From: Gracilaria domingensis
Lineage: Eukaryota > Rhodophyta > Florideophyceae > Gracilariales > Gracilariaceae
Direction: 5' to 3'
DNA: 64,000 nt
Assembly (NCBI GenBank): GCA_022539475.1
Contig: VCMS01000054.1
Coordinates: 240,848-304,847, forward strand
A model generated the notes under the pieces. That model ran no database searches and had not been told where the DNA came from. It saw only the letters and a program-made list of their open reading frames with translations. Within the stretch, counting starts at the first letter, position 1; each line of letters starts with the position of its first letter. A program made the position numbers and the translations under genes. Positions 9,901-21,685 of the stretch are shown here, piece by piece.

Positions 9901-11668
9901 GGTTTGAACTGCTTCAGGTCGAATTCGATTCCTTCGGTCCACATGGCAGAGATATTAAGCCCCTCTGACTTCCGTGGCAACCTTCAGCCTTTTGACGACT
10001 CTAAGGCTCAAGAGCTAGCCGGCCTTGCCAAACAGGGCGTGTACGAAGTCATTTGCCGTGAAGAACTTGATCCCACTGTACCGCAAAACATACTCAATGG
10101 CCGGTTTGCTCTATCTATCAAGAACACAGACTCCGATAACGAGATTTACGAAGCTCGTTTCATTGTGCAAGGACATACCGACTCGACGACTGTAGAGACG
10201 CGAGCAAGAGACGGTGTTTATTGCGTAGAGTAGCGGCTCTAGCTCCCGCGGTAGGCGGGCGCTGCCGGCCCTGGCGGGGTCGTCAGTGTCTTAGAACAGC
10301 ACCCATGTCGAGAGGTGGCAGTTAGAACGGCGCACAGGCGCCGAACGGCCTCACGAGAGGCCTTCACAGCAGAATGAGAGCACGATGGTAATAACAACCT
10401 TCTGAAACTCTGACCATCAACAGCAGTCGCGACTCAACCCGTCGCACAATAAATACCACTCTGAGAAGGGACCAAACAGAACCCTCTACAATCTCCCGCC
10501 ATATCTCCCATTTCCCCCCCGATAGCTTATCGATCCACATTCGCACTTTTCTCTCTCGTCGAAAAGTGCACGCCAAAGCGTGTACGTCGACGAACATGAG
10601 AGAGAGTTACAATACCTCCGTCAACGTCTAAGCAAGCTGCAGCTCGATCGACGATGAATCAATTTCTGAACGCTTTCCTCATGGTCACGACCTGATACCA
10701 TGACAAAGTTAGCCCTCCACACCGGTAGAGGTATATTCACAGGAAAACCTTTGCCACGATATGAGCGGATGCAAACGCGGCGACGTCCAACGAAACCCGG
10801 GAACGATTAAGACCAACACCAAGATCAAACCATTCCACGATCACGTAGATAGCATGTAAACTCGACTCGAGGCCATTCTACTTAACTGACGACTCTAGAA
10901 GACCAAAGCACTACATTGAAACAGTCTTCAATTCGTCTACTTATCGCGATAGCAGCTATTTTTGGTTTTCCTGTATGGTCCCAAGACGTGTCCCAAGCAT
11001 ATCTGCAATCTGCTGACAAGCTCATGTGAGACATATACATACGCCCGACAGCCAAATTCTGCCTCTCAGAGGACAAACTACTGAAATTGCTAAAACCCCT
11101 TTACGGTTTAAGCGATTCGGGAGACTACTGGAATCGTACTTTTGCAAATCACCTTCGCAAAGATCTGATGATGATGCCGACACCCGGAGACCTGTCGCTA
11201 GTTTTCCAAGTCGTCCATGACAAACTAGAAGGACTAACAGGCGCGTATGTAGATGATACAATCAGTACCGGTACCGCTTCTTTCGACACCTTCTCTCGCA
11301 TTACGGAAACAAGATTTGAATCCAAGCCCCGCGTCTACGACAACTTCAGGTTTGCCGGAATAGATATCACAGGCTGCGATAATGCTTACAAACTTCAGCA
11401 GACCAAGTTTGCCTCTCGAATCAAACGCCTTGAAGCTACGGCCACGTTCCCTCAGTTCCGCTCGAAACGTCAAGAACTAGACTGGTTAGTTCATAAGAGG
11501 CCTGACATTGCTGCAACCATTAACCTCCTCGCCCAAGTAACTGAAGACGAATTCGGAAAGCCCTACATCGATCAGATTAACATTTTGATCCGCCGCATAC
11601 ACGTCTCTGCAGACCGCGGTATCTTACAAAGGCGTTTGGATTTGAAGAGGTTGCATATTAAGGTGTAA
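9901..11668 (+). pseudogene. reverse transcriptase of GalEa-like element, interrupted
   Basis: The RT start (PQNILNGRFALSIKN..., then YEARFIVQGHTD) ends near 10190 in an insert. RT resumes near 10900 with STTLKQSSIRLLIA, then FPVWSQDVSQAYLQ with the first catalytic Asp, an in-frame TGA at 11027-11029, PLYGLSDSGDYW, and GAYVDDTIS containing the catalytic YVDD. A TAA at 11666-11668 precedes the RNase H. RVT_2-type RT is clear from these motifs; the copy is dead. Confidence 0.75.
10190..10780. other. non-coding insert inside the RT gene
   Basis: The RT frame stops near 10190 and resumes near 10900. The intervening sequence is GC-rich at its start (about 10230-10300) and carries a hairpin around 10540-10600 (ACTTTTCTCTC with complementary stretches). 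A possible target duplication is ACGACT near 10180-10190 and near 10890. A solo LTR is possible; boundaries are uncertain. Confidence 0.4.
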
Positions 11669-12208
11669 AGTGATAGTTCTTTTGCGAATACACCCTCGCA
11701 ACACTCGAAACTTGGCTATTTAATTGGACTCTGTGATCACACTGGTCACCACAACATCGTCCACTACACCAGCTCCAAGAGTCGCCGCCGAGTTCGTTCA
11801 GTAGTGGGAGCTGAACTATATGCTTTTTCAGACGCATTTGATCTCGCCTATCTTTTCAAGCGAGAACTGCAGTCTATGCTCAAGCAACATATTCCTCTTG
11901 TAATGCTGACTGATAGCGATTCGGTCTTCAAAACAATCATCAAGAGCACAACTACATCTGAGAAACGTTTAATGCTGGACATACAAGCCGCGCGTGAGGC
12001 GTACAGGTGCTTTGAAATTGACGAAATTGGTTGGATTCGCGGCTCTGACAACCCAGCAGATGGTTTGACAAAGTGGACTCGCTGTCATCTGCTGGAACAA
12101 TTACTGGACACTGGAAAGGTCACCGTTCCTGTCCGGCAGTGGATAGTAACGTCAAGTGAGAACATCGACAGTCGTAATGTCGACGTCTTGAAAAATGCCG
12201 ACTGTTGA
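11669..12208 (+). pseudogene. RNase H of GalEa-like element
   Basis: This is the continuation of the RT frame after the TAA at 11666. SDSSFANTPS carries the first Asp, VVGAELYAFSDAFD the Glu, and LVMLTDSDSVFKTI the next Asp; then IRGSDNPADGLTKW is the typical C-terminal copia signature. The ORF proper starts in frame at 11804 and ends at the TGA 12206-12208, which overlaps the LTR start. It would degrade the RNA strand of the hybrid during reverse transcription. Confidence 0.75.
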
Positions 12209-12517
12209 TCCTAGAGGTCCATGACTACTTGCGTCGACATAACATCTTATTTGTCGACACTCTTCAAACACTATGGTATCGATATTAGTCCATCGCACTG
12301 TTCGGACGACTAGCGTGGCTACTTAGCAGTCTAGGATAGGCTCGTTGTCGCCTTCCAGCCCGGACAGTAATCTAGTCGCAACTGTAAAGCATACTGCAAG
12401 AGCAAGTAGACCTGTGTCGTTACTCGCCATTTCCTCCGCTCAGAGTCCTCGTGGACAGACAGGATAGCCAGCGCTCCCTGTCCGAGCACAACAACAACTC
12501 AGTGTTGTTTGTCGACA
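12203..12517 (+). repeat. 3' LTR of GalEa-like element
   Basis: It starts TGTTGATCC at the RNase H stop codon and ends TTTGTCGACA, 315 bp, TG...CA as expected. The last 194 bp match the truncated 5' LTR. Confidence 0.8.
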
Positions 12518-12518
12518 T

Positions 12519-12595
12519 CGCGCGCGCCAAACAGCCCGAAAACCAGCTTAGTTTCTAAAGCTAACAGACTTTATTTTAATTTGCAGAACACAGAC
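12519..12595 (+). repeat. left arm of a 77-bp inverted repeat
   Basis: It begins CGCGCGCGCCAAACAGCC and ends AGAACACAGAC. Its inverted partner is 22029-22105, with about three quarters of positions matching by eye. The pair bounds a 9.6-kb nest of copia sequence. Confidence 0.65.
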
Positions 12596-12867
12596 GAGCA
12601 AACTCCAGCCAATCAAAGCGCACCACTTGTGCCATTCCCCACTCCTGGCCCATATAGCCAGAACCACTTGTCCAAACTACGATGCATACACGCATTTGCA
12701 GTAGCCAATTATATTGCAGTATCACGTTGGGTTTGCGGAGAGGCGCATATGCGCTTTTCGCGCGAGGGTGCCCAAAACTGCCCATGCTCCCCTGCAACTT
12801 TGTATTCCAAGTACTTGGAGCACCTTTGAGGGACTGACAGGCACTCGACCATTACCCAGCTTTAACA
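12596..12867 (-). repeat. F2 LTR fragment
   Basis: On the - strand it starts TGTTAAAGC, overlapping the RNase H stop, and matches the first ~270 bp of the F2 LTRs at 37100 and 51678, including GCGCATATGCGC and ATTGGCTACTGCAAAT. The rest of the LTR is missing at the inverted repeat. Confidence 0.75.
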
Positions 12868-13911
12868 CTCCTCCTCGAGTTCCTGGCCAAGTCCAATCCT
12901 TTCCATGATTGCCTGGGCACCTAACGGACAAACGGGCTTGGTGAGAACGTCTGCGTCGTTCAACTCACTCGGCACGTACTTCACATCTATCACAGAATCC
13001 TTTACCAAGTCCCTAATGAAATGCAGTTTCACATCAATGTGCTTAGCCCTACCCGACGGGCACCGTTCACCTCCACTCCAGTCGATTGCAACCTGGTTGT
13101 CCCAGTGGAGAGGAAATGCACCATTGACGCCCATATCAAGTTCGGACAGCACGCGTTTCATCCACACAATCTCCTGCGCCGCCATGGTCAGAGCATAGTA
13201 TTCAGCCTCTGCAGTAGACAAAGCAACTGAAGCTTGCTTCTTCGCACCGAAGAACACCACGGCAGAACCGAACTTGATCATATACCCGGACATGGACTTG
13301 TGATCCGACTTGTAACCAGCAAAGTCTGAATCAACACAGGCCTCCATATCCAAGGAGCCGGCGCGGTAGTTCAATCCATGATGCAGAGTACCCTGTAGGT
13401 AGCGCAGCACTCGTTTCGCAGCTCTATGACAGTATGCCGTTGGATTGCTTTGGTAACGAGCAAGAATGAGTACCCGTGCAAGAATATCCACGCGAGTGCG
13501 AAGTGCCAAGTACAGCAGAGTCCCGATCATCTGCTGGTACAACTGCACATCCTGAGCCGATTTGCTCTCCTCCTCCGCAAGTCCGGAGAAGAATGACTCT
13601 ACCATTGGACTGCGAGCAGGCTTGGAGATGTCCAGACCAAAGCGTCGAAGCATGCCTTCAATGTATAAGGGTTGACCAAGCTGAACACCGGTTAGTCGAC
13701 CATCATCGTCTACACTCCAAGTAAGTTCAACACCAATGTAAAGCGTCACTTTATTCTCAACGCGAATCTCGTACAGACTCCTAAGCTCCTCCAAGATCCC
13801 AGATCGCTCTTCTGTGGACGGAATGAAGATTAGCAGATCATCAACGTACACCAGGATGTAGGCATAGCCGTTGTGTTCACTGGGGCGTCGGAACACGCAA
13901 GGTGCGCTTGG
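12862..13911 (-). pseudogene. F2 copia polyprotein fragment: end of RT plus RNase H
   Basis: The open frame of about 350 aa begins inside RT (APCVFRRPSEHNGYAYILVYVDDLLIF with the YVDD site). It runs through RT connection sequence into RNase H (DSDFAGYKSDHKSMSGYMI, ALSTAEAEYYALT, DNQVAIDWS) and ends QELEEEC at a TAA. The N-terminal two thirds of the polyprotein are missing: the frame is cut at 13911 by an F1 LTR start. Its ORF is otherwise stop-free, and the F2 LTR follows it directly. Confidence 0.8.
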
Positions 13912-14396
13912 TGTTGGATGTTGACCATGTTTTGTCACTGAAAACCAAAAGTGCTGGGGAGCATGGGCTGTTTTGGAGGGTGCCGTTGGAAAGGCGTAAA
14001 TGCGCCTCTGCGCAAAATGAACGTGAAACGGGCTTCTGATTGGCTACTGCAAATGCTCATATGCATTGTGGTTCGTACAAGTGTTGTGGCACTAATGGGT
14101 TGTTTCCGGGGTACACGTGTGTAGCTAGTACACTGGGCATGCTGTACATGATGCACAGAGTACACACGTATGTAGGTGGACATGTAGGACGGCTTGATGT
14201 ATCTTGGGCACTATGGTGAAGAGTTGATGCGGTGTCAAGAGGATTACAGTGTGGTGGTGTTGGTGACGTAAGACTTGGAGTGAGTTTGCGGTGAAATGTT
14301 GTTGGTGAGCTTGTACGTAACTGTTATGGTGTCGTGTAGGGATTACAGTGTGTTGGCACTACGTGAATCTGTGCATGGTCATGGTTATTTGTAGTA
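13912..14396 (+). repeat. F1 LTR fragment, + orientation
   Basis: It starts TGTTGGATGTTGACC like complete F1 LTRs and matches them for about 485 bp, then stops abruptly against an F2 LTR end. It is inverted relative to the F1 LTR at 14825-15602. Confidence 0.8.
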
Positions 14397-14824
14397 ACGC
14401 AAGGCGCGCAGGTTAGACGAAGGGAAGTGACAAGGACGCAAACAAGAAGAGTAGAATAAGTAAAGAGGTTAGCCCCCTTCGACAGAGTTTAGTGATCGGG
14501 GACAATCGTAACCTACTAGTACCAACCGCGCACTGCCGCCGTCGCTGCATGCGACATAACAGCACACGCTGTCAAAGTGTACACCTTGACAACGAAAGCG
14601 CGCGCAAATCATAATACGAATTCAAAACAACTAAATCAAACCGCGCCAAATCCAATGCCAAATCCATGATCCATAAATCGCTCTAAAAAATCAACAATTT
14701 CCATCTGGCGCAACAAACCCCCTCGCGCAGCTCAGAATCGCACATTCGCTCAAAAACCCTTCGTACTAGCCTAGAATCGCACATAAAGCAAAACCCGCCC
14801 AGAACAGCCTGTATTAGCACATTC
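14397..14824 (-). repeat. F2 LTR, 3' part, split by the F1 insertion
   Basis: It matches the distal 428 bp of the F2 LTR at 37100-37823 in reverse. Together with 21691-21988 it makes one 726-bp LTR, the length of the intact F2 LTR. The F1 element 14825-21685 sits in it. Confidence 0.8.
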
Positions 14825-15602
14825 TGATGGAGGTTATAGCTGGAAAGGGAAGGTTGAGAGAAAGGATGGGGGGAATGAAAGGAAGTTCGCCAGCTCTGGC
14901 TCGGAATTTACTTGGAGGTGCTCGAGTCACCGCTTATATAGAACTACTTTGCGCAACCATCGCAAACCTCCAACTCCAAGCAATACCTAAACCAATAGCT
15001 AGAGACACTCAATACTACCAATCATCTCCTAACATAACATGGTAACACTCCCACACTATCATGGCAGCTTACAACAACAAAGCACAACACTCCACAACAG
15101 TGCACAACAACTTACGTGCCTACACATAACCATGACCATGCACAGATTCACATAGTGCCAACACACTGTAGTCCATACACCACACCATAACAGTTACGTA
15201 CAAGCTCACCAACAACACTTCACCACAAACTCACTCCAAGTCCTACGTCACCAACAACACCACACTGTAACCCTCTTGACACCGCATCAACTCTTCACCA
15301 TAGTGCCCAAGGTACACCAAGCTGTCCTACATGTCCACGTACATACGTGTGTACTCTGTGCATCATGAACAGTATGCCCAGTGTACTAGCTACACACGTG
15401 TACCCCGGAAACAACCCATTAGCGCCACAACACTTGTACGAACCACAATGCATATGACCATTTGCAGTAGCCAATCAGAAGCCCGTTTCACGTTGAGTTT
15501 GCGAAGAGGCGCATATGCGCTTTTCCAACGGCACCCTCCAAAACAGCCCATGCTCCCCAGCACTTTTGGCTTTCAGTGACAGCACAGGGTCAACATCCAA
15601 CA
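14825..15602 (-). repeat. 3' LTR of complete F1 element
   Basis: 778 bp. On the - strand it runs from TGTTGGATGTTGACC at 15602 to CCTCCATCA at 14825. It contains GCGCATATGCGC, a CCAAT-type ATTGGCTACTGCAAAT block and a TATA box TATATAAG. Confidence 0.9.
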
Positions 15603-15613
15603 CCCCCCCTCTG

Positions 15614-18600
15614 TCACTGACTTGAAACTTCTATGTGGATCACACCACCGGCTTCGCGGAACCTCTCGTGCCTCACTCGCGCAAGTGGCTTATTCAGCAT
15701 GTCGGCAACCATGGAATCTGTCTGGCAGTAGAACAGTACAATCGACTTGGCCTGCAGAGCTTCTCGAGTGAAGTGGAACCGAATCTCAATGTGTTTGGTT
15801 CTCTTGTTTACCACTCCATTTCGAGCAAGGTCAATGCTGCCCTGGTTGTCAACATACATGGGAGTTGGTTCAACCAGCAGCTTCACAGATCCCTCTGCTT
15901 CCATGCCAATCACACTGCCAATGCCGTTCCAAAGTCGCCTAAGCCAGATCGCCTCCTTGGTGCCAGAGCACAAGCTCACGTACTCAGCCTCTGCACTCGA
16001 CAGAGCAACTACCTCCTGTTGACGAGACGACCACGACACAGCACCACCGCACATCATGAACAAGTATCCACTAGTGGACTTGCGGTTGGCAACATCGCCA
16101 GCCCAGTCAGAGTCCACATAGCCGTGCAATTGCAAATCGGTGCTGGAGCCATACGTCAACCCGAACGTGGTAGTGCCATTGAGGTAGCGAAGAACACGCT
16201 TGACCGCCTTCCAGTGAGTGTTTCCCGGCTTCTCAACATACTTGGCCAGCTTAGCCACAGCATATGAGATGTCCGGACGAGTTCCCACAGAGAGATACAT
16301 GAGGCAGCCAATCGCCTGACGATACGGTACATGCGTGAGCACTTCCTCGTCAACAGACAAGTCCACACCGCACTCCATAGGAGTGTCAACGGGTTTCGAC
16401 AGCTGCATGCCAAATCGCTCCAGGACCTTGTTCGTGTACGCTGACTGAGTCAAGTACAGCTCTCGCTTGGTTCTGTCTCGATGGATTTCAAATCCAAGAA
16501 CCATGCGAGCTTCTTTGAGGTCCTTCATGCGGAAACGACTTGACAGCTCTGCCTTCACACGTTCCACGGTTTTCATGCTCGGACTCGCAATCAGCAAGTC
16601 GTCAACATACAGAGCAATGATAACCAAGAAACCCAGTATGATCCCGGTGTAGACACACTCGTCTGCGTCATTCGGCTTGAGGTGCATTTCACCAACAAGG
16701 AAGGCGTATATCTTGGCGTGCCACTGTCTTGGTGCTTGTCTAAGCCCATAGATTGCTTTCTTCAATCGGCACACCAAGTCCTCCTTTCCCTGCTGTGTGA
16801 ACCCCATTGGCTGCTCCATGTACACTGTCTCGTCAAGGTCACCGTTCAGAAAGGCAGTCTTCACGTCCATCTGGTGCAAATGAAAGTCTCGTACGGCAGT
16901 CACAGACAAGATCATTCTGATGGATGTGAACTTCACCACAGGTGCATATGTCTCTGAGAAGTCCACACCTTCGATCTGCAGGAAGCCTCTTGCAACCACA
17001 CGAGCCTTGTAGCGCACTGTCGGTTCACCAGATGATGAAGCCTCATACTTCTGTACATACACCCACTTGGACGAAATCACGTTGCTGTCTGCTGGCCTTG
17101 GCACTAGATCTCACGTGTCGTGCTCCATCAACGATTGATACTCACTCTTCATCGCCTTCTTCCAAGCTTCGGAATCAGGACGTGACACTGTGTCACCGTA
17201 TGACAAAGGAGTATCATCACTGGCTGTAAGCAAAGCACTGGCACCACGCCACCATGAGGATGTCGTCTTTCTCTGACGTGTGGATCTACGAAGGGGCTGC
17301 GTCTCTGTCACTCCCGGCTCATCATGTGTGTCTGGTGTGGTGTTCTCATCCGTACTGGCATTCGTGGTTCTCTCGTGAGAAGCTGGTGCAGAAGGGTCAT
17401 CTTCAGAATCATCGGTGGATGTGTCAGAGGTTGAGGCTTCAGCAGCTCCCGACTTGTCGACCAAGTCGATATCCGCGTAGTCCTCGTCTTCAGAGTGCTC
17501 GTCACTTTCAGTTCCAGAGCACTCGTCAAACCTCACATCTCGTGACACAAACACCTTCTTCTTCTGGCTGTCCCACAACTTGTATCCGTGGGAGCCTGAA
17601 GTGTACCCAATGAAGATGGCTTCCACTGCACGCTCTTCCAGCTTCTTCAACTTGTGATCAACCACCTTGTACCAGCAACGGCTACCAAACACACGCAGAT
17701 TGCTCAGATCAGTCTTCTGTCCATGCCACAGCTCAAACGGAGTCACGTCACTCGGAAGCGCTTTGCAGGTCACTCTGTTGCGCACATACACAGAAACATT
17801 CAGAGCCTCAGCCCAAAAGCTTTTTGGCACATTCTTGTGATGCAACATTGACCTGACCAAGTCCATGAGTGTGCGATTGAACCTCTCGGCAAGCCCGTTT
17901 TGCTGTGGATTGTAAGGCACAGTTCGCTGATGCTCAATACCGTACTGCTGCAGTTTCTCGGAGAATCGATTGGACAGGTACTCACCACCGTTGTCTGTGC
18001 GCAAAGCACGCAGCACACTTTTACGAGCGGTGATGGTAAGCACCTTCCTGCCCATCTGGTTCTCCACAAACCTGAGCCACTTGATGAACATCCGGAACAC
18101 CTCATCCTTCGTCTTGAGCATGTACAGAAAGCAGTAACGGCTGTGGTCATCGATGAATGTGACAAAGTAGTGCGAGCCTCCCAAGGACTTCACGTTCACT
18201 GGACCCGAAATATCAGAGTGTACCAGGTCCAGTACGTGTTCAGCTCGTTCCCCCCCTTGCTTGGGAGTCGGAGCACGGGTTGCTTTGCCCACTACACATG
18301 AGCCACACACATCCACCTTCTGAGCCACATCCACATTCAGACCTGACACAACGCCATTTCGAGCCATCTGCTTGATGCCTTCCACATTCACATGAGCCAT
18401 TCGAGCATGCCAAAGAGACAAGTCTGACACAAGCGCACTGTCCGTGTCCGTGAACTGATCTGCAGCAGTGCAAAGGTAGTACAGGTCTTTGACGCGTCGC
18501 CCAACGGCAACCACTTTTGACCCCTTGTCCACACATACCTTTTCTTTGTCAAACATTACCGTGCAGCCCAGATCACAAATCTGTGACACAGACAACAAGT

Positions 18601-19657
18601 GGTACCGTAAGTTGGGCACGTGTACCACCTGCTTCAGCTTGCACTTACGCTTGGACCCTTCAACTGTCAGATCGAGCTCCACACTTCCGTGACCAACAGA
18701 CTGCAACTTGGAATCATTGCCGATACTCACACCCGACGACACCTTTGTCTCGTACGTTTGGAACATTGAGTCATCATAAGTCATGTGCGCAGTAGCTCCA
18801 GAATCAACAATCCAGTCACTGTTAGTGGCCTTGTCGGCACCATTTGCAATGAGGCATACAAAGTCAGAATCGCTGCCGCCCGTACCTTGCTCATCGTTGA
18901 GCGCGGTATGTACACTTGGGTGAGCAGCATCGATCTGATCCTTGTTAGCCCCATCACGTTGCTTCTTGAAACAGTTCTTCTGGATATGACCCTTTATGCC
19001 ACAATAGTAACACACAACCGACTTCAATGACTTCCTACGAAACTGGGGTCCCAAGAGTGCAGCATCAACACCGGACTCCTCTTTGGCACGATCACTCATA
19101 CGTTGCTCTTCTTGCAACAAACGGCTCTTCACAAACTCCATAGTGAGTTGGCGATCTCCGATCGTGGTGTCAATTGCAACAATGAGGTGCTCAAAACGTT
19201 CCGGAAGTCCACATAGAGCGGCCATGGCACTGTCCTCTTCTTCAACGTCGACGTCCATACTCTTGAGGTCGGAGGCCAAGTGCCGAACACGATTGATGAA
19301 TTGCAACATCTTCTCGTCCTCCCGCATCTTGACAGAGTAGGAGGCACGTATGGCGTTGATTCGGTTAAGAAGAGTCCTACGTTGAAACACATTGCAAATG
19401 GCCTTCCATGCGTCAGCAGCAGCCTCGATGTCTCGAATGTGATCCAAGTGCTCGTCGGCAAGCGTGAGTCCAATGATAGCTCTAGCCCTTTCGTCGCGGA
19501 TTTGCTACTTTACCAGTTCCTCTTCATCGGTGGGTGCAGAAGTGGTGAGATGGTTCTTGAGGTCTTTCAGTGCAAGTACGTACTGAATCTTCTGCTTCCA
19601 GGTGTGGAAGTTATCCTCACCCAACTTCTCGATCTTGAGCCCACTGAACGAATCCAT
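15614..19657 (-). pseudogene. F1 copia Gag-Pol polyprotein with two nonsense codons
   Basis: One frame of 1347 codons starts at the ATG at 19657 (MDSFSGLKIEKLGEDN). Residues 1-210 are UBN2-type Gag and the zinc knuckle CYYCGIKGHIQKNC starts at about 216. The protease WIVDSGATAHM is at about 282, and the pre-integrase HHCC spans about 417-454. The integrase has D482, D555 and E591, spaced D-D(35)E. RT has MDVKTAFL at about 930 and YVDD at 1017-1020. RNase H has VDSDWAGD at about 1182, SSAEAEY, and DNQGS at about 1269. Two Trp codons are stops: TAG near 19507 and TGA near 17110; sister copies have TGG at these sites. The protein would drive its own reverse transcription and integration; this copy needs two reversions. 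Confidence 0.9.
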
Positions 19658-20892
19658 GTCGTAAGAAGGGAACAGGGGAGCAAATCAAATACGGCGGTGG
19701 CGGGTACACAGCAACGGCAAACTACGACAGCAAGCAACGACAGTAAACAACAGCAGTAAACAACAGCAGCAAACAACAACAACAACTGCAAACAACAACA
19801 ACGGTAAACAACAGCAACAACAACAACAAAAACTTCAAAAGTCGGGACCACTGGCAGGAACTAAATTCCCAGTACCCTAGGGGATCGGACCCCTGACCCC
19901 CGGAGACCGTCCGGGTAGGAAACGACTTCTGCAGTCTACCTCCTCCTCCGTTCCAGGAGAAGGCGCGTTGCTCTCTACGAGGCGTCCAAAGGATGGTTAA
20001 TGACCAAAGATATGTCTTCACCACTTAACCCAATCTGGCCTCTTGCAAGAACTTGCGCGACCTCGAAGCTGCAGCTACTATGACAAACCAAGGTACGCTC
20101 CTAACGAGCAGACAATAATGCCCACACGCGGCCTGATCCTGAAAAGGAGGTCAGCCTTCGGTACGTCGCCTCCCCGCTCAACCGAGGTTGCACGGATCAA
20201 AAGCTCGTTTCGGTTTGCCTTCACCACAGATCAAGAACCCGACAAAAAGTCAGGTCAACAACAACAAAGGTGAGTCACCCCAGTCCAACAGTGCGCCACG
20301 GCACCCCGTCCACTTCAGCACTCGCGGTACTACCAGGTCTTTCGACCGACACCGTTATCCGCCCCGAAGGACCGGTGAGAGCCCGCTAGACAGCACGTCC
20401 GCTTTGGTTCAAGCCGCCAGACTAACGTCCCCGATTGCTCGGATCAACCGCTCGTCGCTGGACCTTAGGTAACAAACCCCAAACGCTGAGCACACACAGT
20501 GCACAGACTTCAACAACTGCTGAGCACACACGCAGTGCACAGACTTCAACAACACAAGGTCCTCAACCTCTCGGATCAGAACCCGCAACACGACGCGGGG
20601 ATCCCAACAATAACGACAGAGGGAGACCAAACGAAACGGATAGCGATCGACAACACGGGCAACAACGAGCGCCCAAACTCAATAACGATACAGAATCAAC
20701 GGCGAACCACTACCACCACAACGCCCTCAGGGAGGAACGCAAGACCGAAAGGAGAAGATCAACACCAACCAACAACACGGTCAACACACCCGACGCAACG
20801 ACGAAAGGAGAGAGAAGGAAAAACAGCGAAGCGGGTGAACGGCGGTGAGGGAGAGCGGCGATAGACGAACGATAACGGCAGAGGTCAGCGGG
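19658..20892 (-). promoter_or_regulatory. F1 untranslated leader with (CAA)n tract and structured block
   Basis: It is 1.2 kb between primer site and ATG, with no sense ORF. Near the ATG (19740-19840) is a CAA/CAACAG-rich tract on the + strand. The segment at about 19850-20040 is alike in F1, F2 and F3: GCATATCTTTGG and GACGTCTCGTAG-like blocks (here GACGCCTCGTAG), then the hairpin AGGGG-loop-CCCCT (19879-19894). Long structured leaders may serve packaging or internal initiation; this is inference. Confidence 0.7.
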
Positions 20893-20907
20893 GCTGGGCC
20901 CATAACC
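20893..20907 (-). promoter_or_regulatory. primer-binding site, initiator tRNA-Met half-tRNA type
   Basis: On the - strand GGTTATGGGCCCAGC follows the 5' LTR end directly. It is complementary to GCTGGGCCCATAACC, the anticodon-arm segment of eukaryotic initiator tRNA-Met, not to a tRNA 3' end. Drosophila copia is known to prime from such a cleaved tRNA half. Confidence 0.8.
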
Positions 20908-21685
20908 TGATGGAGGTTATAGCTGGAAAGGGAAGGTTGAGAGAAAGGATGGGGGGAATGAAAGGAAGTTCGCCAGCTCTGGCTCGGAATTTACTTGGAG
21001 GTGCTCGAGTCACCGCTTATATAGAACTACTTTGCGCAACCATCGCAAACCTCCAACTCCAAGCAATACCTAAACCACTAGCTAGAGACACTCAATACTG
21101 CCAATCATCTTCTAACATAACATGGTAACACTCCCACACTATCATGGCAGCTTACAACAACAAAGCACAACACTCCACAACAGTGCACAACAACTTACGT
21201 GCCTACACATAACCATGACCATGCACAGATTCACATAGTGCCAACACACTGTAATCCGTACACGTCACCATAACAGTTACGTACAAGCTCACCAACAACA
21301 CTTCACCACAAACTCACTCCAAGTCCTACGTCACCAACAACACCACACTATAATCCTCTTGACACCGCATCAACTCTTCACCATAGTGCCCAAGGTACAC
21401 CAAGCTGTCCTACATGTCCACGTACACACGTGTGTACCCTGTGCCTCATGTACAGTATGCCCAGTGCACTAGCTACACACGTGTACCCTGGAAACAACCC
21501 ATTAGCGCCACAACACTTGTACGAACCACAATGCATATGACCATTTGCAGTAGCCAATCAGAAGCCCGTTTCACGTTGAGTTTGCGCAGAGGCGCATATG
21601 CGCTTTTCCAACGACACCCTCCAAAACAGCCCATGCTCTCCAGCACTTTTGGTTTTCAGTGACAGCAGAGGGTCAACATCCAACA
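20908..21685 (-). repeat. 5' LTR of complete F1 element
   Basis: 778 bp, the same ends as the partner LTR. TATA box TATATAAG on the - strand near 21016-21024, about 110 bp from the LTR end, sets the likely U3/R boundary. Confidence 0.9.

Larger units (their letters stand above)
6347..12517 (+). mobile_element. GalEa/PyRE-like Ty1/copia retrotransposon, degenerate
   Basis: The order 5' LTR, gag, protease, integrase, RT, RNase H, 3' LTR is that of Ty1/copia. The integrase stretch VQSHNSIRSGERYH..LRRI, the TLKQSSIRLLIA block of RT and the RNase H style match what I know of the GalEa clade, described from crustaceans and red algae. The reading frame has many stops and frameshifts, and a non-coding insert of about 0.6 kb splits RT. 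The 5' LTR lost about 120 bp where the DNA transposon abuts it. Confidence 0.75.
14825..21685 (-). mobile_element. complete F1 Ty1/copia element
   Basis: It has two 778-bp LTRs (TG...CA on the - strand), a primer-binding site next to the right LTR, a long leader, one polyprotein frame, a polypurine tract (15603-15613) and the left LTR. CATTC at 14820-14824 is repeated at 21686-21690: a 5-bp target duplication that shows this insertion was a single clean event into an F2 LTR. The two LTRs differ at a modest number of sites by eye, so it is not the youngest copy. Confidence 0.9.

Noticed and set aside
15331-15579. 82-codon frame starting MSTYIRVYSVHH inside every F1 LTR
   Set aside because: Recurs because the LTR recurs; low-complexity reading of a promoter region with no coding features.
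20893-20907. Possible tRNA-Met gene at the GGGCCCATAACC sequence
   Set aside because: Only the anticodon-arm segment is present next to an LTR; no acceptor, D or T arms.
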